Part shown: positions 1 through 10,768 of the stretch, one piece after another
Layout: each line of letters begins with the position of its first letter
Position numbering within the stretch: the first letter of the stretch is position 1
NCBI RefSeq assembly: GCF_002079055.1
Contig: NC_047487.1
Location: 62,001 to 126,000 of the forward strand
DNA from: Saccharomyces paradoxus
Taxonomy: Eukaryota; Ascomycota; Saccharomycetes; Saccharomycetales; Saccharomycetaceae
Direction: 5' to 3'
Length of the DNA stretch: 64,000 nt
Program-made: the position numbers and the translations under genes
The notes under the pieces: generated by a model
What the model saw: only the letters and a program-made list of their open reading frames with translations
Databases searched by the model: none
Told to the model about the DNA's origin: nothing

Positions 1-1392
1 GTTGCTTTGAGAAAGGCTGGTTTGAACATTGTTCGTATGAACTTCTCTCACGGTTCTTACGAATACCACAAGTCTGTCATTGACAACGCCAGAAAGTCCG
101 AAGAATTGTACCCAGGTAGACCATTGGCTATTGCTTTGGACACCAAGGGTCCAGAAATCAGAACTGGTACCACCACCAACGATGTTGACTACCCAATCCC
201 ACCAAACCACGAAATGATCTTCACCACTGATGACAAGTACGCCAAGGCTTGTGACGACAAGATTATGTACGTTGACTACAAGAACATCACCAAGGTCATC
301 TCTGCTGGTAGAATCATCTACGTTGATGATGGTGTTTTGTCTTTCCAAGTTTTGGAAGTCGTTGACGACAAGACTTTGAAGGTCAAGGCCTTGAACGCCG
401 GTAAGATCTGTTCCCACAAGGGTGTCAACTTACCAGGTACCGATGTCGATTTGCCAGCTTTGTCTGAAAAGGACAAGGAAGATTTGAGATTCGGTGTCAG
501 AAACGGTGTCCACATGGTCTTCGCTTCTTTCATCAGAACCGCCAACGATGTTTTGACCATCAGAGAAGTCTTGGGTGAACAAGGTAAGGACGTCAAGATC
601 ATTGTCAAGATTGAAAACCAACAAGGTGTTAACAACTTTGACGACATCTTGAAGGTCACTGACGGTGTTATGGTTGCCAGAGGTGACTTGGGTATTGAAA
701 TCCCAGCTCCAGAAGTCTTGGCTGTTCAAAAGAAATTGATCGCTAAGTCTAACTTGGCCGGTAAGCCAGTTATCTGTGCTACCCAAATGTTGGAATCCAT
801 GACTTACAACCCAAGACCAACCAGAGCTGAAGTTTCCGATGTCGGTAACGCTATCTTGGATGGTGCTGACTGTGTTATGTTGTCCGGTGAAACCGCCAAG
901 GGTAACTACCCAATCAACGCCGTTACCACCATGGCTGAAACCGCTGTCATTGCTGAACAAGCTATTGCTTACTTGCCAAACTACGATGACATGAGAAACT
1001 GTACTCCAAAGCCAACCTCCACCACTGAAACCGTTGCTGCCTCCGCTGTCGCTGCTGTTTTCGAACAAAAGGCCAAGGCCATCATTGTCTTGTCCACTTC
1101 CGGTACCACCCCAAGATTGGTTTCCAAGTACAGACCAAACTGTCCAATCATCTTGGTTACCAGATGCCCAAGAGCTGCTAGATTCTCTCACTTGTACAGA
1201 GGTGTCTTCCCATTCGTCTTCGAAAAGGAAGCTGTCTCTGACTGGACTGAAGATGTTGAAGCCCGTATCAACTTCGGTATTGAAAAGGCTAAGGAATTCG
1301 GTATCTTGAAGAACGGTGACACTTTCGTCTCCATTCAAGGTTTCAAGGCCGGTGCTGGTCACTCCAACACTTTGCAAGTCTCTACCGTTTAA
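1..1392 (+). CDS. CDC19: Pyruvate kinase 1, 5'-truncated by the window edge
   Basis: Catalyses phosphoenolpyruvate + ADP to pyruvate + ATP, the last step of glycolysis, in the cytosol. The frame is open from base 1 (V-A-L-R), so about 37 N-terminal residues lie outside; 463 of the usual 500 are present. In full-length numbering I see the catalytic stretch with Lys240 and Glu242 ([10 protein letters not shown]), Asp266 in VARGDLGIE, Thr298 in CATQMLE, and the C-terminal fructose-1,6-bisphosphate pocket (STSGTT 402-407, Trp452, Arg459). This is therefore the FBP-activated form. Codon use is extremely biased (TTG, GGT, AGA, AAG), as expected for one of the most abundant yeast proteins. Asn475 and Phe479 differ from the Lys and Tyr I remember in S. 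cerevisiae. The promoter is not in the window. The duplication partner is PYK2. Confidence 0.98.
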   Translation, partial: VALRKAGLNIVRMNFSHGSYEYHKSVIDNARKSEELYPGRPLAIALDTKGPEIRTGTTTNDVDYPIPPNHEMIFTTDDKYAKACDDKIMYVDYKNITKVISAGRIIYVDDGVLSFQVLEVVDDKTLKVKALNAGKICSHKGVNLPGTDVDLPALSEKDKEDLRFGVRNGVHMVFASFIRTANDVLTIREVLGEQGKDVKIIVKIENQQGVNNFDDILKVTDGVMVARGDLGIEIPAPEVLAVQKKLIAKSNLAGKPVICATQMLESMTYNPRPTRAEVSDVGNAILDGADCVMLSGETAKGNYPINAVTTMAETAVIAEQAIAYLPNYDDMRNCTPKPTSTTETVAASAVAAVFEQKAKAIIVLSTSGTTPRLVSKYRPNCPIILVTRCPRAARFSHLYRGVFPFVFEKEAVSDWTEDVEARINFGIEKAKEFGILKNGDTFVSIQGFKAGAGHSNTLQVSTV

Positions 1393-2142
1393 AAAAAGAA
1401 TCATGATTGAATGAAGATATTATTTTTTTGTTGAATTTTATATTTTAAATTTTATATAAAGACATGGTTTTTCTTTTTAACTCAAATAAAGATTTATAAG
1501 TTACTTAAATAACATACATTTTATAAGGTATTCTATAAAAAAGAGTATTATGTTATTACTAACGCTTTGTTTTCAATTATTATCGTAAAGATGAGGCGTC
1601 ACCGTTTATGAGTGGGAATTCGCATACAGTCAAGATTCGCTAGACTTCTTCACCATCCCAAGATAATCTTTTCTTAAAATTAGTCCCTCTAATCTTATCA
1701 TGGTTATCATGGCGACAGGAGAAGGCGCCAAAAATCATAAGAAATTCAAAAATAAACTCAGGTCTCATACAATTAAGTCGGGAGATTATACATAGGTACA
1801 TAAATGCAGATACCAGTGGCCTATCTTCAGCCTTTGGGACCTTCGTTTGGTAGTTTACTCTATTTTTTATTAAAAATGACGCGGGCAGATTTAATTAGTG
1901 TCCTATTTTTATTCGCGTTTCAAGATTTCAGAGGGTTGATCCTCTTATCATAGAAAGGATAAGTGCTAATCTGTACTATTCTTCTAGCCATCCATTATTT
2001 TTCCTTTTTATAACGTCATCACTTATTTACATAATGTATTTCGAAGAAACTTGATTAGATGGCAGAGAACTGCAGTTGCTTATATAATCAGTGAGATAGT
2101 GCCAATAAATACGCAAAAAAGTTAAAGAAAATAATAGGTGGT
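1393..2142. other. Intergenic CDC19-YAL037W
   Basis: 750 bases without a convincing gene. The first 100 bases are AT-rich with TTTTATATAAA-type polyadenylation efficiency elements, fitting the CDC19 3' UTR. The rest is the presumed YAL037W promoter. I see no tRNA boxes, LTR or conserved-looking small ORF. S. cerevisiae carries only dubious small ORFs here. Confidence 0.7.
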
Positions 2143-2940
2143 ATGGATATGGAAGTCAGAGATTCAAGCGTTGTAGATGACCTAAATTTACAGAAACTGG
2201 ATAGCAATGTTTTTTTCGGACCCTGTGAGATATTAACACAACCTATTCTCTTACAATACGAGAATATCAAGTTCATCATAGGTGTTAACATAAGTACTGA
2301 AAAGATAGCGTCGTTTTATACTCAGTATTTCCGGAATTCCAATTCGGTAATTGTGAATCTTTGTTCACCAACCACAGCAGCAACAAAGAAGCCCACCATT
2401 GGTTTGTATATACAGAATAACACAATTCTACTACAGAAATTAGTGGGACAGTACTTACAAATGGGCAAAAAGATAAAGACATCTCTAACACAAGCACGAA
2501 CGGACACAATCCAATCACTGCCACAGTTTTGTAATTCGAATGTCCTCAGTGACGAGCCGTTGGTACTGTACCAAGCATTCAACGATCTGTTGGTGCTTTT
2601 TAAATCATTTAGTCATTTTGGAAATATCTTGGTTGTATCATCACACTCGTATGATTGCGTACTTTTCAAATTTCTTATATCTAGGGTGATGACCTATTAC
2701 CCAATTGCGACCATTCGAGATTCTATGCAATATATGAAAGCAATCCTGAACATATCCATTAGTGCATCCGATGAGCTTGATATTCTGAATGATAAAGAAT
2801 TGCAGGAATTTGGCCAAACCCAGGAAAATTTAAAGCGTAGACAGACGAGCTCAGCTAAGAGGAGATGTGGCAATTTACCTGAAAATTCTACTATGGATAA
2901 CAAAATTATTATGGGTACGACAAAGCGAGGTCACTTTTAA
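2143..2940 (+). CDS. YAL037W: YAL037W family protein of unknown function, possible inactive DSP-like fold
   Basis: 265 residues, ATG at 2143, no signal peptide or membrane segment. It is recognised by position and sequence as YAL037W, whose duplication partner is YOR342C; no function is established that I know of. Residues 16-50 (starting LQKLDSNVFFGP, ending IKFIIGVNI) resemble the first strands of dual-specificity phosphatases. Residues 159-201 (FGNILVVSSHSYDC, then a helix, then TIRDSMQYMKAI) sit where a DSP has VLVHCxxGxSRS followed by AxxxVxxxRP. The catalytic Cys and Arg would be absent, so any such fold would be enzymatically dead. This fold idea is my inference. The C-terminus (230-265) is basic and low complexity. 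It converges on RBG1. Confidence 0.93.
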   Translation: MDMEVRDSSVVDDLNLQKLDSNVFFGPCEILTQPILLQYENIKFIIGVNISTEKIASFYTQYFRNSNSVIVNLCSPTTAATKKPTIGLYIQNNTILLQKLVGQYLQMGKKIKTSLTQARTDTIQSLPQFCNSNVLSDEPLVLYQAFNDLLVLFKSFSHFGNILVVSSHSYDCVLFKFLISRVMTYYPIATIRDSMQYMKAILNISISASDELDILNDKELQEFGQTQENLKRRQTSSAKRRCGNLPENSTMDNKIIMGTTKRGHF

Positions 2941-3153
2941 AGAGCCCTCGATTGTATAATATTTACAACTATTACGACTGTTTTTTATTCATTATGTAGA
3001 TATAATTAAATGTTATAGATATTCTATACACAAACGGTGAAAGAAAAACAGCGAAAAAAATAACCGATACCCCCTTTTCGAATACAAATGCTTGTATATT
3101 CGATTATGAATTATTTTTTTGTCTTTTCTCATATTATTTTTTCTGTTCGAGAA

Positions 3154-4263
3154 TCATTTCTTCAAGATGGTAACAACATCTTCGTCTTCCAAGATGTGAT
3201 TCAACCCCACGTATTGAGGTTGATGCTTGACACTGCTACCGTAAACCAAGGCGTTTCTGAAGTCATCCACTAAAGATTTATGAATTTGGTTACAGAAATC
3301 CTTGACGCTACAGCGGTCTGACCTTAGTACCACAGGGTCAGTGAAATCCGGTATTTGGCCCTTTGGTTTAGTGTAAATACGGACTAAGTTTAATCTATCC
3401 CACATGACTTGCAACAGTTCGTCCAAGTTCCAATCTTGACCGGACGAAATGGGCACCGCATTGGGAATTCTGTACAGCAACTCCAACTCTTCTATTGACA
3501 GAGAATCAATCTTATTTAAGACATAGACGGCAGGCATGTATCTTCTTGATGAAGCTTCCAAAACGTCAATCAAATCATCCACAGTGGCATCACATCTGAA
3601 AGCAATCTCAGCACTATTTATTCTATATTCACTCATAACAGCTCTAATTTCGTCATTCCCCAAATGGGTCATTGGAACTGTGTTTGTGATGGAAATACCA
3701 CCTTTCTCTTTTTTCTTAATCAAGATATCTGGTGGAGTTTTATTCAGACGGATCCCGACCCCTTCCAGTTCCTTCTCAATGATTTGCTTATGATGTAATG
3801 GTTTGTTCACATCCAGGATGATAAATAATAAGTTACAAGTTCTTGCCACGGCAATGACTTGCTTACCTCTACCTCTACCATCTTTAGCACCGTCAATGAT
3901 ACCCGGTAAATCCAACATTTGGATCTTGGCACCTTTATAACGAATGACACCAGGAACGGTGACCAAAGTGGTAAACTCGTACTCAGCTGCTTCAGATTCA
4001 GTACCAGTCAACTTGGACAGTAATGTCGATTTCCCTACCGACGGGAACCCGACAAACCCCACACTGGCTACACCGGTCCTTGCCACATCAAAACCAATAC
4101 CAGCACCACCACCGCTCCCAGATGCAGCACTGGTCAACAGTTCTCTTCTCAGTTTGGCCAGCTTGGCCTTTAGTTGACCCAAATGAAAAGATGTGGCCTT
4201 ATTCTTTTGGGTACGGGCCATTTCATCCTCGATAGCTTTAATTTTTTCAACTGTAGTAGACAT
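3154..4263 (-). CDS. RBG1: DRG-family ribosome-associated GTPase Rbg1
   Basis: 369 residues, the expected length. Members of this OBG/DRG subfamily bind translating ribosomes; in yeast Rbg1 pairs with Tma46 (a DFRP protein) and helps elongation through difficult stretches, redundantly with Rbg2/Gir2 and Slh1. N-terminal helical region 1-45, G1 loop GFPSVGKST at 72-80, G3 DLPG at 118-121, the DRG-typical [12 protein letters not shown] at 130-140, G4 NKID at 250-253, and a C-terminal TGS domain from about 291 ([10 protein letters not shown]). It is transcribed divergently from FUN12, another translational GTPase, over a 273-base shared promoter with ribosome-biogenesis motifs. Confidence 0.98.
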   Translation of the reverse strand: MSTTVEKIKAIEDEMARTQKNKATSFHLGQLKAKLAKLRRELLTSAASGSGGGAGIGFDVARTGVASVGFVGFPSVGKSTLLSKLTGTESEAAEYEFTTLVTVPGVIRYKGAKIQMLDLPGIIDGAKDGRGRGKQVIAVARTCNLLFIILDVNKPLHHKQIIEKELEGVGIRLNKTPPDILIKKKEKGGISITNTVPMTHLGNDEIRAVMSEYRINSAEIAFRCDATVDDLIDVLEASSRRYMPAVYVLNKIDSLSIEELELLYRIPNAVPISSGQDWNLDELLQVMWDRLNLVRIYTKPKGQIPDFTDPVVLRSDRCSVKDFCNQIHKSLVDDFRNALVYGSSVKHQPQYVGLNHILEDEDVVTILKK

Positions 4264-4378
4264 TCTTGCTTGATCGATAACACCACACTTGCGCTTCCTG
4301 CATCTAGCTTCAAATACTTCTCACCATTGCGCCCTCATTACACAGTAATATCCCATCTTAAAAGTGGAAAACTCTTAT

Positions 4379-4432
4379 AGCTCATCGATGAAAAAACGGG
4401 CCCTCGTCGTTTGTGATGTGAAAAATTTTTCA
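4379..4432. promoter_or_regulatory. PAC and RRPE elements in the RBG1/FUN12 divergent promoter
   Basis: AGCTCATCGA at 4379-4388 matches the PAC consensus (AKCTCATCGC) at 9 of 10 positions. TGAAAAATTTTTCA at 4419-4432 is a perfect palindromic RRPE. PAC (bound by Tod6/Dot6) followed by RRPE (Stb3) is the standard pair in yeast ribosome- and translation-factor promoters. Both lie within about 170 bases of each start codon, so they could serve both genes. Binding is inferred. Confidence 0.75.
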
Positions 4433-4536
4433 AGCTTTAAGCCCATAGAAAGCAAGACATCTTGCACTAGAATAAGTGGCAAAGGTTGACTTTGAAGTGG
4501 AAAGAAGGGCAGTCAGGAACATCAGACAAGTGAGAG

Positions 4537-7509
4537 ATGGCGAAAAAGAGTAAAAAGAACCAACAGAACTACTGGGATGAGGACTTCGAAGAAGATGCCG
4601 CCCAGGGCGAAGAAATCGGTGCCACACCAACTCCGAATCCAGAAAGTAGCGTAAGTGCAGATGATGCTTCCAAAGAGGCCAGTGCAAGTGCTGAAGGTGC
4701 TGAGGCCATTGAAAGTGATTTCATGTCTACTTTGAAGCAATCGAAGAAGAAGCAGGAGAAGAAGGTTATCGAAGAGAAGAAGGATGGTAAGCCTGTACTG
4801 AAGTCCAAGAAGGAAAAGGAAAAGGAAAAAAAGGAAAAGGAAAAACAGAAGAAGAAAGAACAAGCTGCCAGGAAGAAAGCCCAACAGCAGGCTCAAAAGG
4901 AAAAGAACAAGGAGCTGAACAAACAGAATGTCGAAAAAGCTGCTGCTGAAAAAGCTGCCGCTGATAAGTCCCAGAAATCCGATGACAAGCCAAGTGCTAG
5001 CACTAAGAAGCCAGCTAAGAAAGTGCCTGCCGGTCTGGCTGCTTTGAGACGTCAATTAGAATTGAAGAAACAACTTGAAGAACAAGAGAAGTTGGAAAGG
5101 GAGGAAGAAGAAAGATTAGAAAAAGAAGAAGAGGAAAGATTGGCTAACGAAGAGAAAATGAAAGAAGAAGCCAGGGCTGCTAAGAAAGAAAAAGAGAAGG
5201 CAAAGCGTGAAAAACTAAAAGCTGAAGGTAAGCTATTGACCAGAAAGCAAAAAGAAGAAAAGAAACTATTGGAGAGAAGACGTGCCGCTTTATTGTCTTC
5301 TGGCAATGTCAAAGTTGCTGGTTTGGCTAAAAAGGATGGAGAAGAAATTAAACCAAAGAAGGTTGTCTACAGTAAGAAGAAGAAGAGAACAACTCAGGAA
5401 AGTGCTTCCGAAAGCACCAAATCTGAGTCGAAGACCGATTTGGAAGTGGTATCTGACGAACTCAAAGAATCTGAAGATGTTTTGATTGACGATTGGGAAA
5501 ACTTGGCTCTTGGTGATGATGATGACGAAGAGGTAACCAACGAAGAAACCCAGGAATCCACCGCAAACCACGAAAATGAGGACCAAAATCAAGATGATGA
5601 AGAAGAAGAGGAAGAAGAAGAAGAAAGAGGTCAAGTGGAGGAAGTTATCAGAAGCACTCCAGCAGAAACTCCAACCTCATCCAGTACTTCTCCAAACAAA
5701 AAGGATCTACGTTCCCCAATTTGTTGTATTTTGGGTCATGTCGATACTGGTAAGACTAAATTATTAGACAAAATTAGACAAACTAACGTTCAAGGTGGTG
5801 AGGCTGGTGGTATCACCCAACAAATTGGTGCCACATATTTCCCCATCGACGCTATTAAGGCCAAAACTAGAGTTATGGCTGAGTATGAAAAACAAACCTT
5901 TGATGTCCCAGGTCTTTTGGTTATTGATACCCCAGGTCACGAATCTTTCTCTAACTTACGTTCAAGAGGTTCCTCATTGTGTAATATCGCCATTTTGGTT
6001 ATCGACATTATGCATGGTCTGGAACAACAAACCATTGAATCTATCAAGCTGCTGAGAGATAGAAAGGCTCCATTTATTGTTGCCTTAAACAAAATTGATA
6101 GACTATATGACTGGAAAGCCATTCCAAACAATTCATTCAGAGACTCCTTTGCAAAGCAATCCAGAGCCGTTCAAGAGGAATTCCAATCTAGGTACTCTAA
6201 GATTCAATTAGAATTATCTGAACAAGGTTTGAATTCAGAATTGTATTTCCAAAACAAAAACATGTCTAAATATGTTTCCATTGTGCCAACATCCGCCGTC
6301 ACTGGTGAGGGTGTTCCAGATTTATTGTGGTTGCTGTTAGAATTGACCCAAAAGAGAATGTCCAAGCAATTGATGTATTTATCTCACGTGGAAGCCACCA
6401 TTTTGGAAGTGAAAGTCGTAGAAGGTTTCGGTACCACAATTGATGTTATCTTGTCCAACGGTTACTTGAGAGAAGGTGACCGTATTGTACTGTGCGGTAT
6501 GAATGGTCCAATCGTAACGAATATCAGAGCTTTATTAACGCCACAACCGTTACGTGAGTTACGTTTGAAGTCTGAATATGTTCACCACAAGGAAGTTAAA
6601 GCTGCTTTAGGTGTCAAGATTGCTGCCAATGATTTGGAAAAGGCCGTTTCCGGTTCTAGGCTATTAGTTGTCGGTCCGGATGATGACGAAGATGAATTGA
6701 TGGACGACGTCATGGACGATTTGACTGGTTTGTTGGACTCCGTTGACACAACTGGTAAAGGTGTTGTTGTCCAGGCATCCACTTTGGGTTCTTTGGAAGC
6801 CTTATTGGATTTCTTGAAAGACATGAAAATTCCTGTGATGTCCATCGGGTTGGGCCCAGTGTACAAACGTGACGTTATGAAAGCTTCTACAATGTTGGAA
6901 AAGGCACCAGAATATGCCGTTATGCTGTGCTTTGATGTTAAAGTGGATAAGGAAGCAGAGCAATACGCTGAACAAGAAGGTATCAAGATCTTCAATGCGG
7001 ACATTATCTATCATTTATTCGATTCATTTACAGCATACCAGGAGAAACTATTGGAAGAACGTCGTAAAGATTTCCTAGACTACGCTATTTTCCCATGTGT
7101 CTTACAGACCTTACAAATCATTAACAAACGTGGTCCAATGATTATTGGTGTAGACGTTTTGGAAGGTACTCTGCGTGTGGGGACTCCTATTTGCGCTGTA
7201 AAAACCGACCCTACTACAAAGGAAAGACAAACTTTGATATTGGGTAAAGTCATCTCTTTAGAAATCAACCATCAACCTGTTCAAGAAGTCAAGAAGGGTC
7301 AAACTGCCGCTGGTGTTGCCGTCCGTCTAGAAGATCCCTCCGGTCAACAACCTATCTGGGGTCGTCATGTTGACGAAAATGATACATTATACTCCATGAT
7401 TTCAAGAAGATCTATTGACACTTTGAAGGATAAAGCCTTCAGGGACCAAGTTGCTAGATCCGATTGGCTGTTGTTGAAGAAGTTGAAGGTCGTTTTTGGC
7501 ATCGAATGA
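4537..7509 (+). CDS. FUN12: Translation initiation factor eIF5B
   Basis: 990 residues (about 1002 in S. cerevisiae). GTPase that joins the 60S subunit to the 48S complex and positions initiator Met-tRNA; homologue of bacterial IF2. The first 390 residues are highly charged: lysine/glutamate runs at about 85-250 and an acidic stretch at about 355-365. The G domain follows: G1 GHVDTGKT 400-407, G3 DTPGH 464-468 (His468 corresponds to catalytic His480 of S. cerevisiae), G4 NKID 518-521. Domains II-IV follow and are almost unchanged, ending KLKVVFGIE. The length difference from S. cerevisiae lies in the charged N-terminal part, where repeat-rich codons expand and contract. Confidence 0.98.
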   Translation: MAKKSKKNQQNYWDEDFEEDAAQGEEIGATPTPNPESSVSADDASKEASASAEGAEAIESDFMSTLKQSKKKQEKKVIEEKKDGKPVLKSKKEKEKEKKEKEKQKKKEQAARKKAQQQAQKEKNKELNKQNVEKAAAEKAAADKSQKSDDKPSASTKKPAKKVPAGLAALRRQLELKKQLEEQEKLEREEEERLEKEEEERLANEEKMKEEARAAKKEKEKAKREKLKAEGKLLTRKQKEEKKLLERRRAALLSSGNVKVAGLAKKDGEEIKPKKVVYSKKKKRTTQESASESTKSESKTDLEVVSDELKESEDVLIDDWENLALGDDDDEEVTNEETQESTANHENEDQNQDDEEEEEEEEERGQVEEVIRSTPAETPTSSSTSPNKKDLRSPICCILGHVDTGKTKLLDKIRQTNVQGGEAGGITQQIGATYFPIDAIKAKTRVMAEYEKQTFDVPGLLVIDTPGHESFSNLRSRGSSLCNIAILVIDIMHGLEQQTIESIKLLRDRKAPFIVALNKIDRLYDWKAIPNNSFRDSFAKQSRAVQEEFQSRYSKIQLELSEQGLNSELYFQNKNMSKYVSIVPTSAVTGEGVPDLLWLLLELTQKRMSKQLMYLSHVEATILEVKVVEGFGTTIDVILSNGYLREGDRIVLCGMNGPIVTNIRALLTPQPLRELRLKSEYVHHKEVKAALGVKIAANDLEKAVSGSRLLVVGPDDDEDELMDDVMDDLTGLLDSVDTTGKGVVVQASTLGSLEALLDFLKDMKIPVMSIGLGPVYKRDVMKASTMLEKAPEYAVMLCFDVKVDKEAEQYAEQEGIKIFNADIIYHLFDSFTAYQEKLLEERRKDFLDYAIFPCVLQTLQIINKRGPMIIGVDVLEGTLRVGTPICAVKTDPTTKERQTLILGKVISLEINHQPVQEVKKGQTAAGVAVRLEDPSGQQPIWGRHVDENDTLYSMISRRSIDTLKDKAFRDQVARSDWLLLKKLKVVFGIE

Positions 7510-7689
7510 GCATGGCAATCACCAACTTGTCAACCCACATCACATTTTACAAAATTTAATGAATTAAATAGGTAATGTATATAAAAAATGTGAACCTTTG
7601 TGTATTAGTTTTCAATTCTATCTTATTTTTTATTGCCCTCTATTTCATTCTTTCATCTTGCTGTTTTCAGATTTCGAAATTTTTATTGT

Positions 7690-7702
7690 ACGCGTAAACA
7701 AA
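7690..7702. promoter_or_regulatory. Overlapping MCB and forkhead sites upstream of MTW1
   Basis: ACGCGT (MCB, bound by MBF) at 7690-7695 overlaps GTAAACAAA at 7694-7702, a full match to the Fkh1/Fkh2 consensus RYAAACAWW. The pair lies about 95-107 bases upstream of the MTW1 ATG. Both factors drive periodic transcription in S and G2/M. Occupancy is inferred. Confidence 0.6.
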
Positions 7703-7796
7703 AAAGGTAAATAATAGGGCATTGAGTATAAGTTGACTTTTGCCAACAAATTTAAGAAGACTAGGTTAAGACCAGGTTAAGACGACCAAAACAACC

Positions 7797-8666
7797 ATGT
7801 CTGCTCCAACCATGAGATCCACGTCAATATTGACAGAGCATCTGGGGTATCCGCCCATTTCGCTTGTTGATGATATCATTAATGCAGTAAATGAAATTAT
7901 GTACAAGTGCACAGCTGCCATGGAAAAATATCTGCTATCCAAGAGCAAGATCGGCGAAGAAGATTACGGGGAAGAGATCAAAAGCGGAGTTGCCAAGTTG
8001 GAATCGCTATTGGAGAACTCCGTAGATAAGAATTTTGACAAGCTAGAACTATATGTTTTAAGGAACGTCCTTCGAATCCCCGAAGAGTACTTAGATGCCA
8101 ATGTTTTTAGGCTGGAGAACCAAAAAGATCTAGTCATTGTGGATGAGAATGAGTTAAAAAGAAGCGAGGAGGAACTTCGAGAGAAAGTGAACGACGTTGA
8201 GTTGGCATTCAGAAGGAATGAAATGCTATCGAAAAGAGTTGCGAAAGTGAAAAGACTGCTATTTATGATAAAAGGGCTCAAAAAGAAACTGAACGAGTTA
8301 CTGAAATGTAAGGATGATAAGCAGTTGCAGAAAGTTTTGGAGTCGTTGAAACCTATAGATGACACAATGACTTTACTGACTAATTCATTACGTAAACTAT
8401 ATGTCGACAGCGAAAGTACCAGTTCAACAGAAGAGGTAGAGGCACTATTGCAGAGATTGAAGACCAATGGCAAACAAAATAATAAGGATTATAGAACGCG
8501 ATATATCGATTTAAGGACTAATAATGTCTTACGAAAACTGGGGCTGCTAGGCGATAAAGAGGAAGAAAAACAGCCCGCCGAGCCGGATGTGAGGAAGCAA
8601 GAAAGGGGTATCGCCAACCTAGTTATCGAAGAACCTCAATTAGATTTGCTCGATGATGTATTATAA
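7797..8666 (+). CDS. MTW1: Kinetochore MIND complex subunit Mtw1 (Mis12)
   Basis: 289 residues, the expected length. Mtw1 with Nnf1, Nsl1 and Dsn1 forms the MIND complex, which links inner kinetochore proteins (Mif2, COMA) to Ndc80 and Spc105. It is essential for chromosome bi-orientation. Residues 15-100 form the conserved Mis12 head helices (starting EHLGYPPISLVDDIINAVNE). From about 105 to 220 there are long charged helices predicted to coil, including LREKVNDVELAFRRNEM. The C-terminal tail ends EEPQLDLLDDVL. FUN12 lies upstream in the same direction with a 287-base gap. The coiled coil carries several substitutions relative to S. cerevisiae, as is usual for kinetochore proteins. Confidence 0.97.
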   Translation: MSAPTMRSTSILTEHLGYPPISLVDDIINAVNEIMYKCTAAMEKYLLSKSKIGEEDYGEEIKSGVAKLESLLENSVDKNFDKLELYVLRNVLRIPEEYLDANVFRLENQKDLVIVDENELKRSEEELREKVNDVELAFRRNEMLSKRVAKVKRLLFMIKGLKKKLNELLKCKDDKQLQKVLESLKPIDDTMTLLTNSLRKLYVDSESTSSTEEVEALLQRLKTNGKQNNKDYRTRYIDLRTNNVLRKLGLLGDKEEEKQPAEPDVRKQERGIANLVIEEPQLDLLDDVL

Positions 8667-8785
8667 TATGAAATGGAAAGGGTTGATATGATGTGATGTA
8701 TGTATTCACGAATGTATTATCTAGGAAAAATGCTAAAAAAATGAATAAAAGAAAACCAAGTGTAAAATGCATAACTCCCTGCGTA

Positions 8786-10018
8786 TTATAAGAACTTTGT
8801 AAAATTCGAATCTTGTAGCCAGCCAACTTTCTCGAAAGCTTGGAACAGCCTTGATGCCTTATTAACATCGATCCTGCAAGCTTTCTGGGCGTCCGTTCTT
8901 CTGAACGGCAACCCTTTCTTTAATCTATAAACTTTTTCCAAAAATAGCCTTCTCTTGGAGTCCAGATATAAATCGCAAGGCAACCTTAAAGTTTGAGCCA
9001 ACACTAGTTCGGCGGGGTGTAGCTCGTTCCTCAGCGGGTCTGTGGACAAATCCATTGGAGATCCCTTCCATTCGATCTTTAATGACTTATTACTATCAGC
9101 GGGTAGCGTAGACAATGGTGGAGTGAAATCTGGTAGTTTTTTCCATGAGACGTTGGGTATATATTGAGGAGCATCATGAATCGCCTCGATGGATGCAATG
9201 TTGGTATGAGGAGCGGATGCAGAGGGTGAGAACTTCTTAGCACGATGTGGACTAGTAGTCATCGTTCTCCTTTGTGGTGAGTAAACTTTGCGTTTCCGAG
9301 GTATCCATTCAGTGTCTGATTCAAACTTCCCCAGATTATTATTGTAAAGCGCCTGCTTCCTCATATTATATCTCGCTTGTCTATTCAAATTCGGGGATGC
9401 TAACGGAGAAGGTAATCTAGAAGAAGAAGGAGGAGGAGTCATTTCATCATTGTATTTGGAATATTTATGTCTAGCATTATAGGCCAGGTTATTGTATCTG
9501 TTGATAATGTTCTTAGAATATGGTTGCGCCAGGTTACTGAAAATTTTGTACTGAGACAAAAACCCGTAGGTGGCGTAGCGGTATCTTTTCCTTGATAATC
9601 CATTGGGCCATACAGGCTTCACAAACAACACATTCTCTACAGGGCCTTTGGGGGTAGATCCCACTAGTGCCGAAGAAAGCATGCGGGGTGAGCCATTGTG
9701 GTCAATTTTCGACTCCAGCTTGGGCGACAAAGGTGGCGATGGTATTATATGTTCATCAACCAAGGAGTCAATGCTACCAGAGAAACATCCATTGCCATTA
9801 TTTTGTGAGTTCTGGTTAATTCTCACGTCGTATGAGCGCCCATAAGGCGAATTATTACTATAATCACTCATGTTCAAACCACTTCTATTATTATCGTTAT
9901 TATTGTTACTTGCTTTCAGATTCCGATTCAGACGTCTGAAAATGGACTGCGAATCATCCTTAGCAGTGTAATCCATATTTAATTGAGACTTTTCAGATTC
10001 AGGAGAGTATAATCCCAT
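8786..10018 (-). CDS. FUN19: SWIRM-domain protein Fun19
   Basis: 410 residues (about 413 in S. cerevisiae). Function is poorly known; it is non-essential and the duplication partner is YOR338W. The first 320 residues are low complexity, rich in Asn, Ser, Pro and basic residues, with many Ser-Pro sites (PSPLASPNL, YSPQRR). The last 85 residues form a SWIRM domain (NELHPAELVLAQTLRLPCDL through FEKVGWLQDSNF), a helical module found in chromatin proteins, which suggests a nuclear role. It converges on MTW1 (119 bases between stops) and diverges from POP5. Confidence 0.95.
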   Translation of the reverse strand: MGLYSPESEKSQLNMDYTAKDDSQSIFRRLNRNLKASNNNNDNNRSGLNMSDYSNNSPYGRSYDVRINQNSQNNGNGCFSGSIDSLVDEHIIPSPPLSPKLESKIDHNGSPRMLSSALVGSTPKGPVENVLFVKPVWPNGLSRKRYRYATYGFLSQYKIFSNLAQPYSKNIINRYNNLAYNARHKYSKYNDEMTPPPSSSRLPSPLASPNLNRQARYNMRKQALYNNNLGKFESDTEWIPRKRKVYSPQRRTMTTSPHRAKKFSPSASAPHTNIASIEAIHDAPQYIPNVSWKKLPDFTPPLSTLPADSNKSLKIEWKGSPMDLSTDPLRNELHPAELVLAQTLRLPCDLYLDSKRRLFLEKVYRLKKGLPFRRTDAQKACRIDVNKASRLFQAFEKVGWLQDSNFTKFL

Positions 10019-10768
10019 GTTTCCCCTATATATGTTATGATGCGCGAATATTCTGTTTATCGATGTCCAGTGTATGAGCCATAACGGGGATGTTATGAAC
10101 CATGTGGCTACTTTTATAAGCGGTTCTCTTAGGAAGAAGGGGCTTCTTGATAGACCCCTGCACCTTATCTAGCGGAGGTGCACGGATGTAACAATAGTTT
10201 TAGTGAATAATGTCCACTAAAGATGCATTGGGTATACCAAGAGCGAATAATATGCTCGTTTGCAAGTTCAAATTCGTCGTTCTGCTATGCATATGGTTGT
10301 CATAATTCTGGATTGATGTATTTTATTGTCCCGGACCTGGGTTTACCCATGCTGGATGCTGCTTCTATGGGTAAAAAAGAAAGACCATCTTTATGAGCGC
10401 ATTGAACTGGGTTGAAGTTCATCTCCTGAGTAAGCAGTATACCAGCCATGCATGCCTTGCCATGTCCCAATTGGCGCCATTAAAAACATATATCGCTCAC
10501 CAAAACATTCTACCTTTTTCTTGCCAAGAGACCCCAATAACTGCAGGCTTTTTTTTCTTCCGTTCAAGCCTGCTTCAAGAACCTCGAAAACGAACCCTTT
10601 AACGCATATACCACCTCAATCACTGTAGTTTTTCTGTTTACCGTTTAAGATTGTCTCTTGACTTTGTTTTGTTTTGTTCTTGTTAAGCGCTCTTGAAAAA
10701 TATTTCACTCTTCGCTATCAGATTGACGTGATATCAACGGTAGTACAAACAAGGAAATAGGTTCAAAA
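10019..10768. other. FUN19/POP5 divergent intergenic region
   Basis: 750 bases. Between 10393 and 10602 there is a 69-codon plus-strand ORF starting with ATG, of mixed composition and no recognisable motif; I regard it as chance. TGAAAAATATTTCA at 10694-10707 is one mismatch from an RRPE, about 60-75 bases before POP5. TTC-aa-GAA-cc-TCG at 10574-10586 is an imperfect heat-shock element. No RNA gene or mobile element is visible. Confidence 0.6.

Noticed and set aside
430-1404. 324-codon minus-strand ORF antisense to CDC19
   Set aside because: The extreme codon bias of CDC19 removes stop codons from the antisense frame. The translation is Ser/Trp/Gln-rich nonsense with no motif.
3079-3102. Imperfect inverted repeat CGAATACAA / TTGTATATTCG between YAL037W and RBG1
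   Set aside because: Looks like a terminator hairpin, but yeast Pol II ends do not rely on hairpins and the arms are short and AT-rich.
10574-10586. Heat-shock-element-like TTC-aa-GAA-cc-TCG between FUN19 and POP5
   Set aside because: The third unit is imperfect and the site is over 550 bases from FUN19, too far to assign with confidence.
10393-10602. 69-codon ATG-initiated ORF in the FUN19/POP5 spacer
   Set aside because: Mixed composition, no motif, and a 750-base spacer is expected to hold one ORF of this size by chance. Conservation in sister species would be needed.
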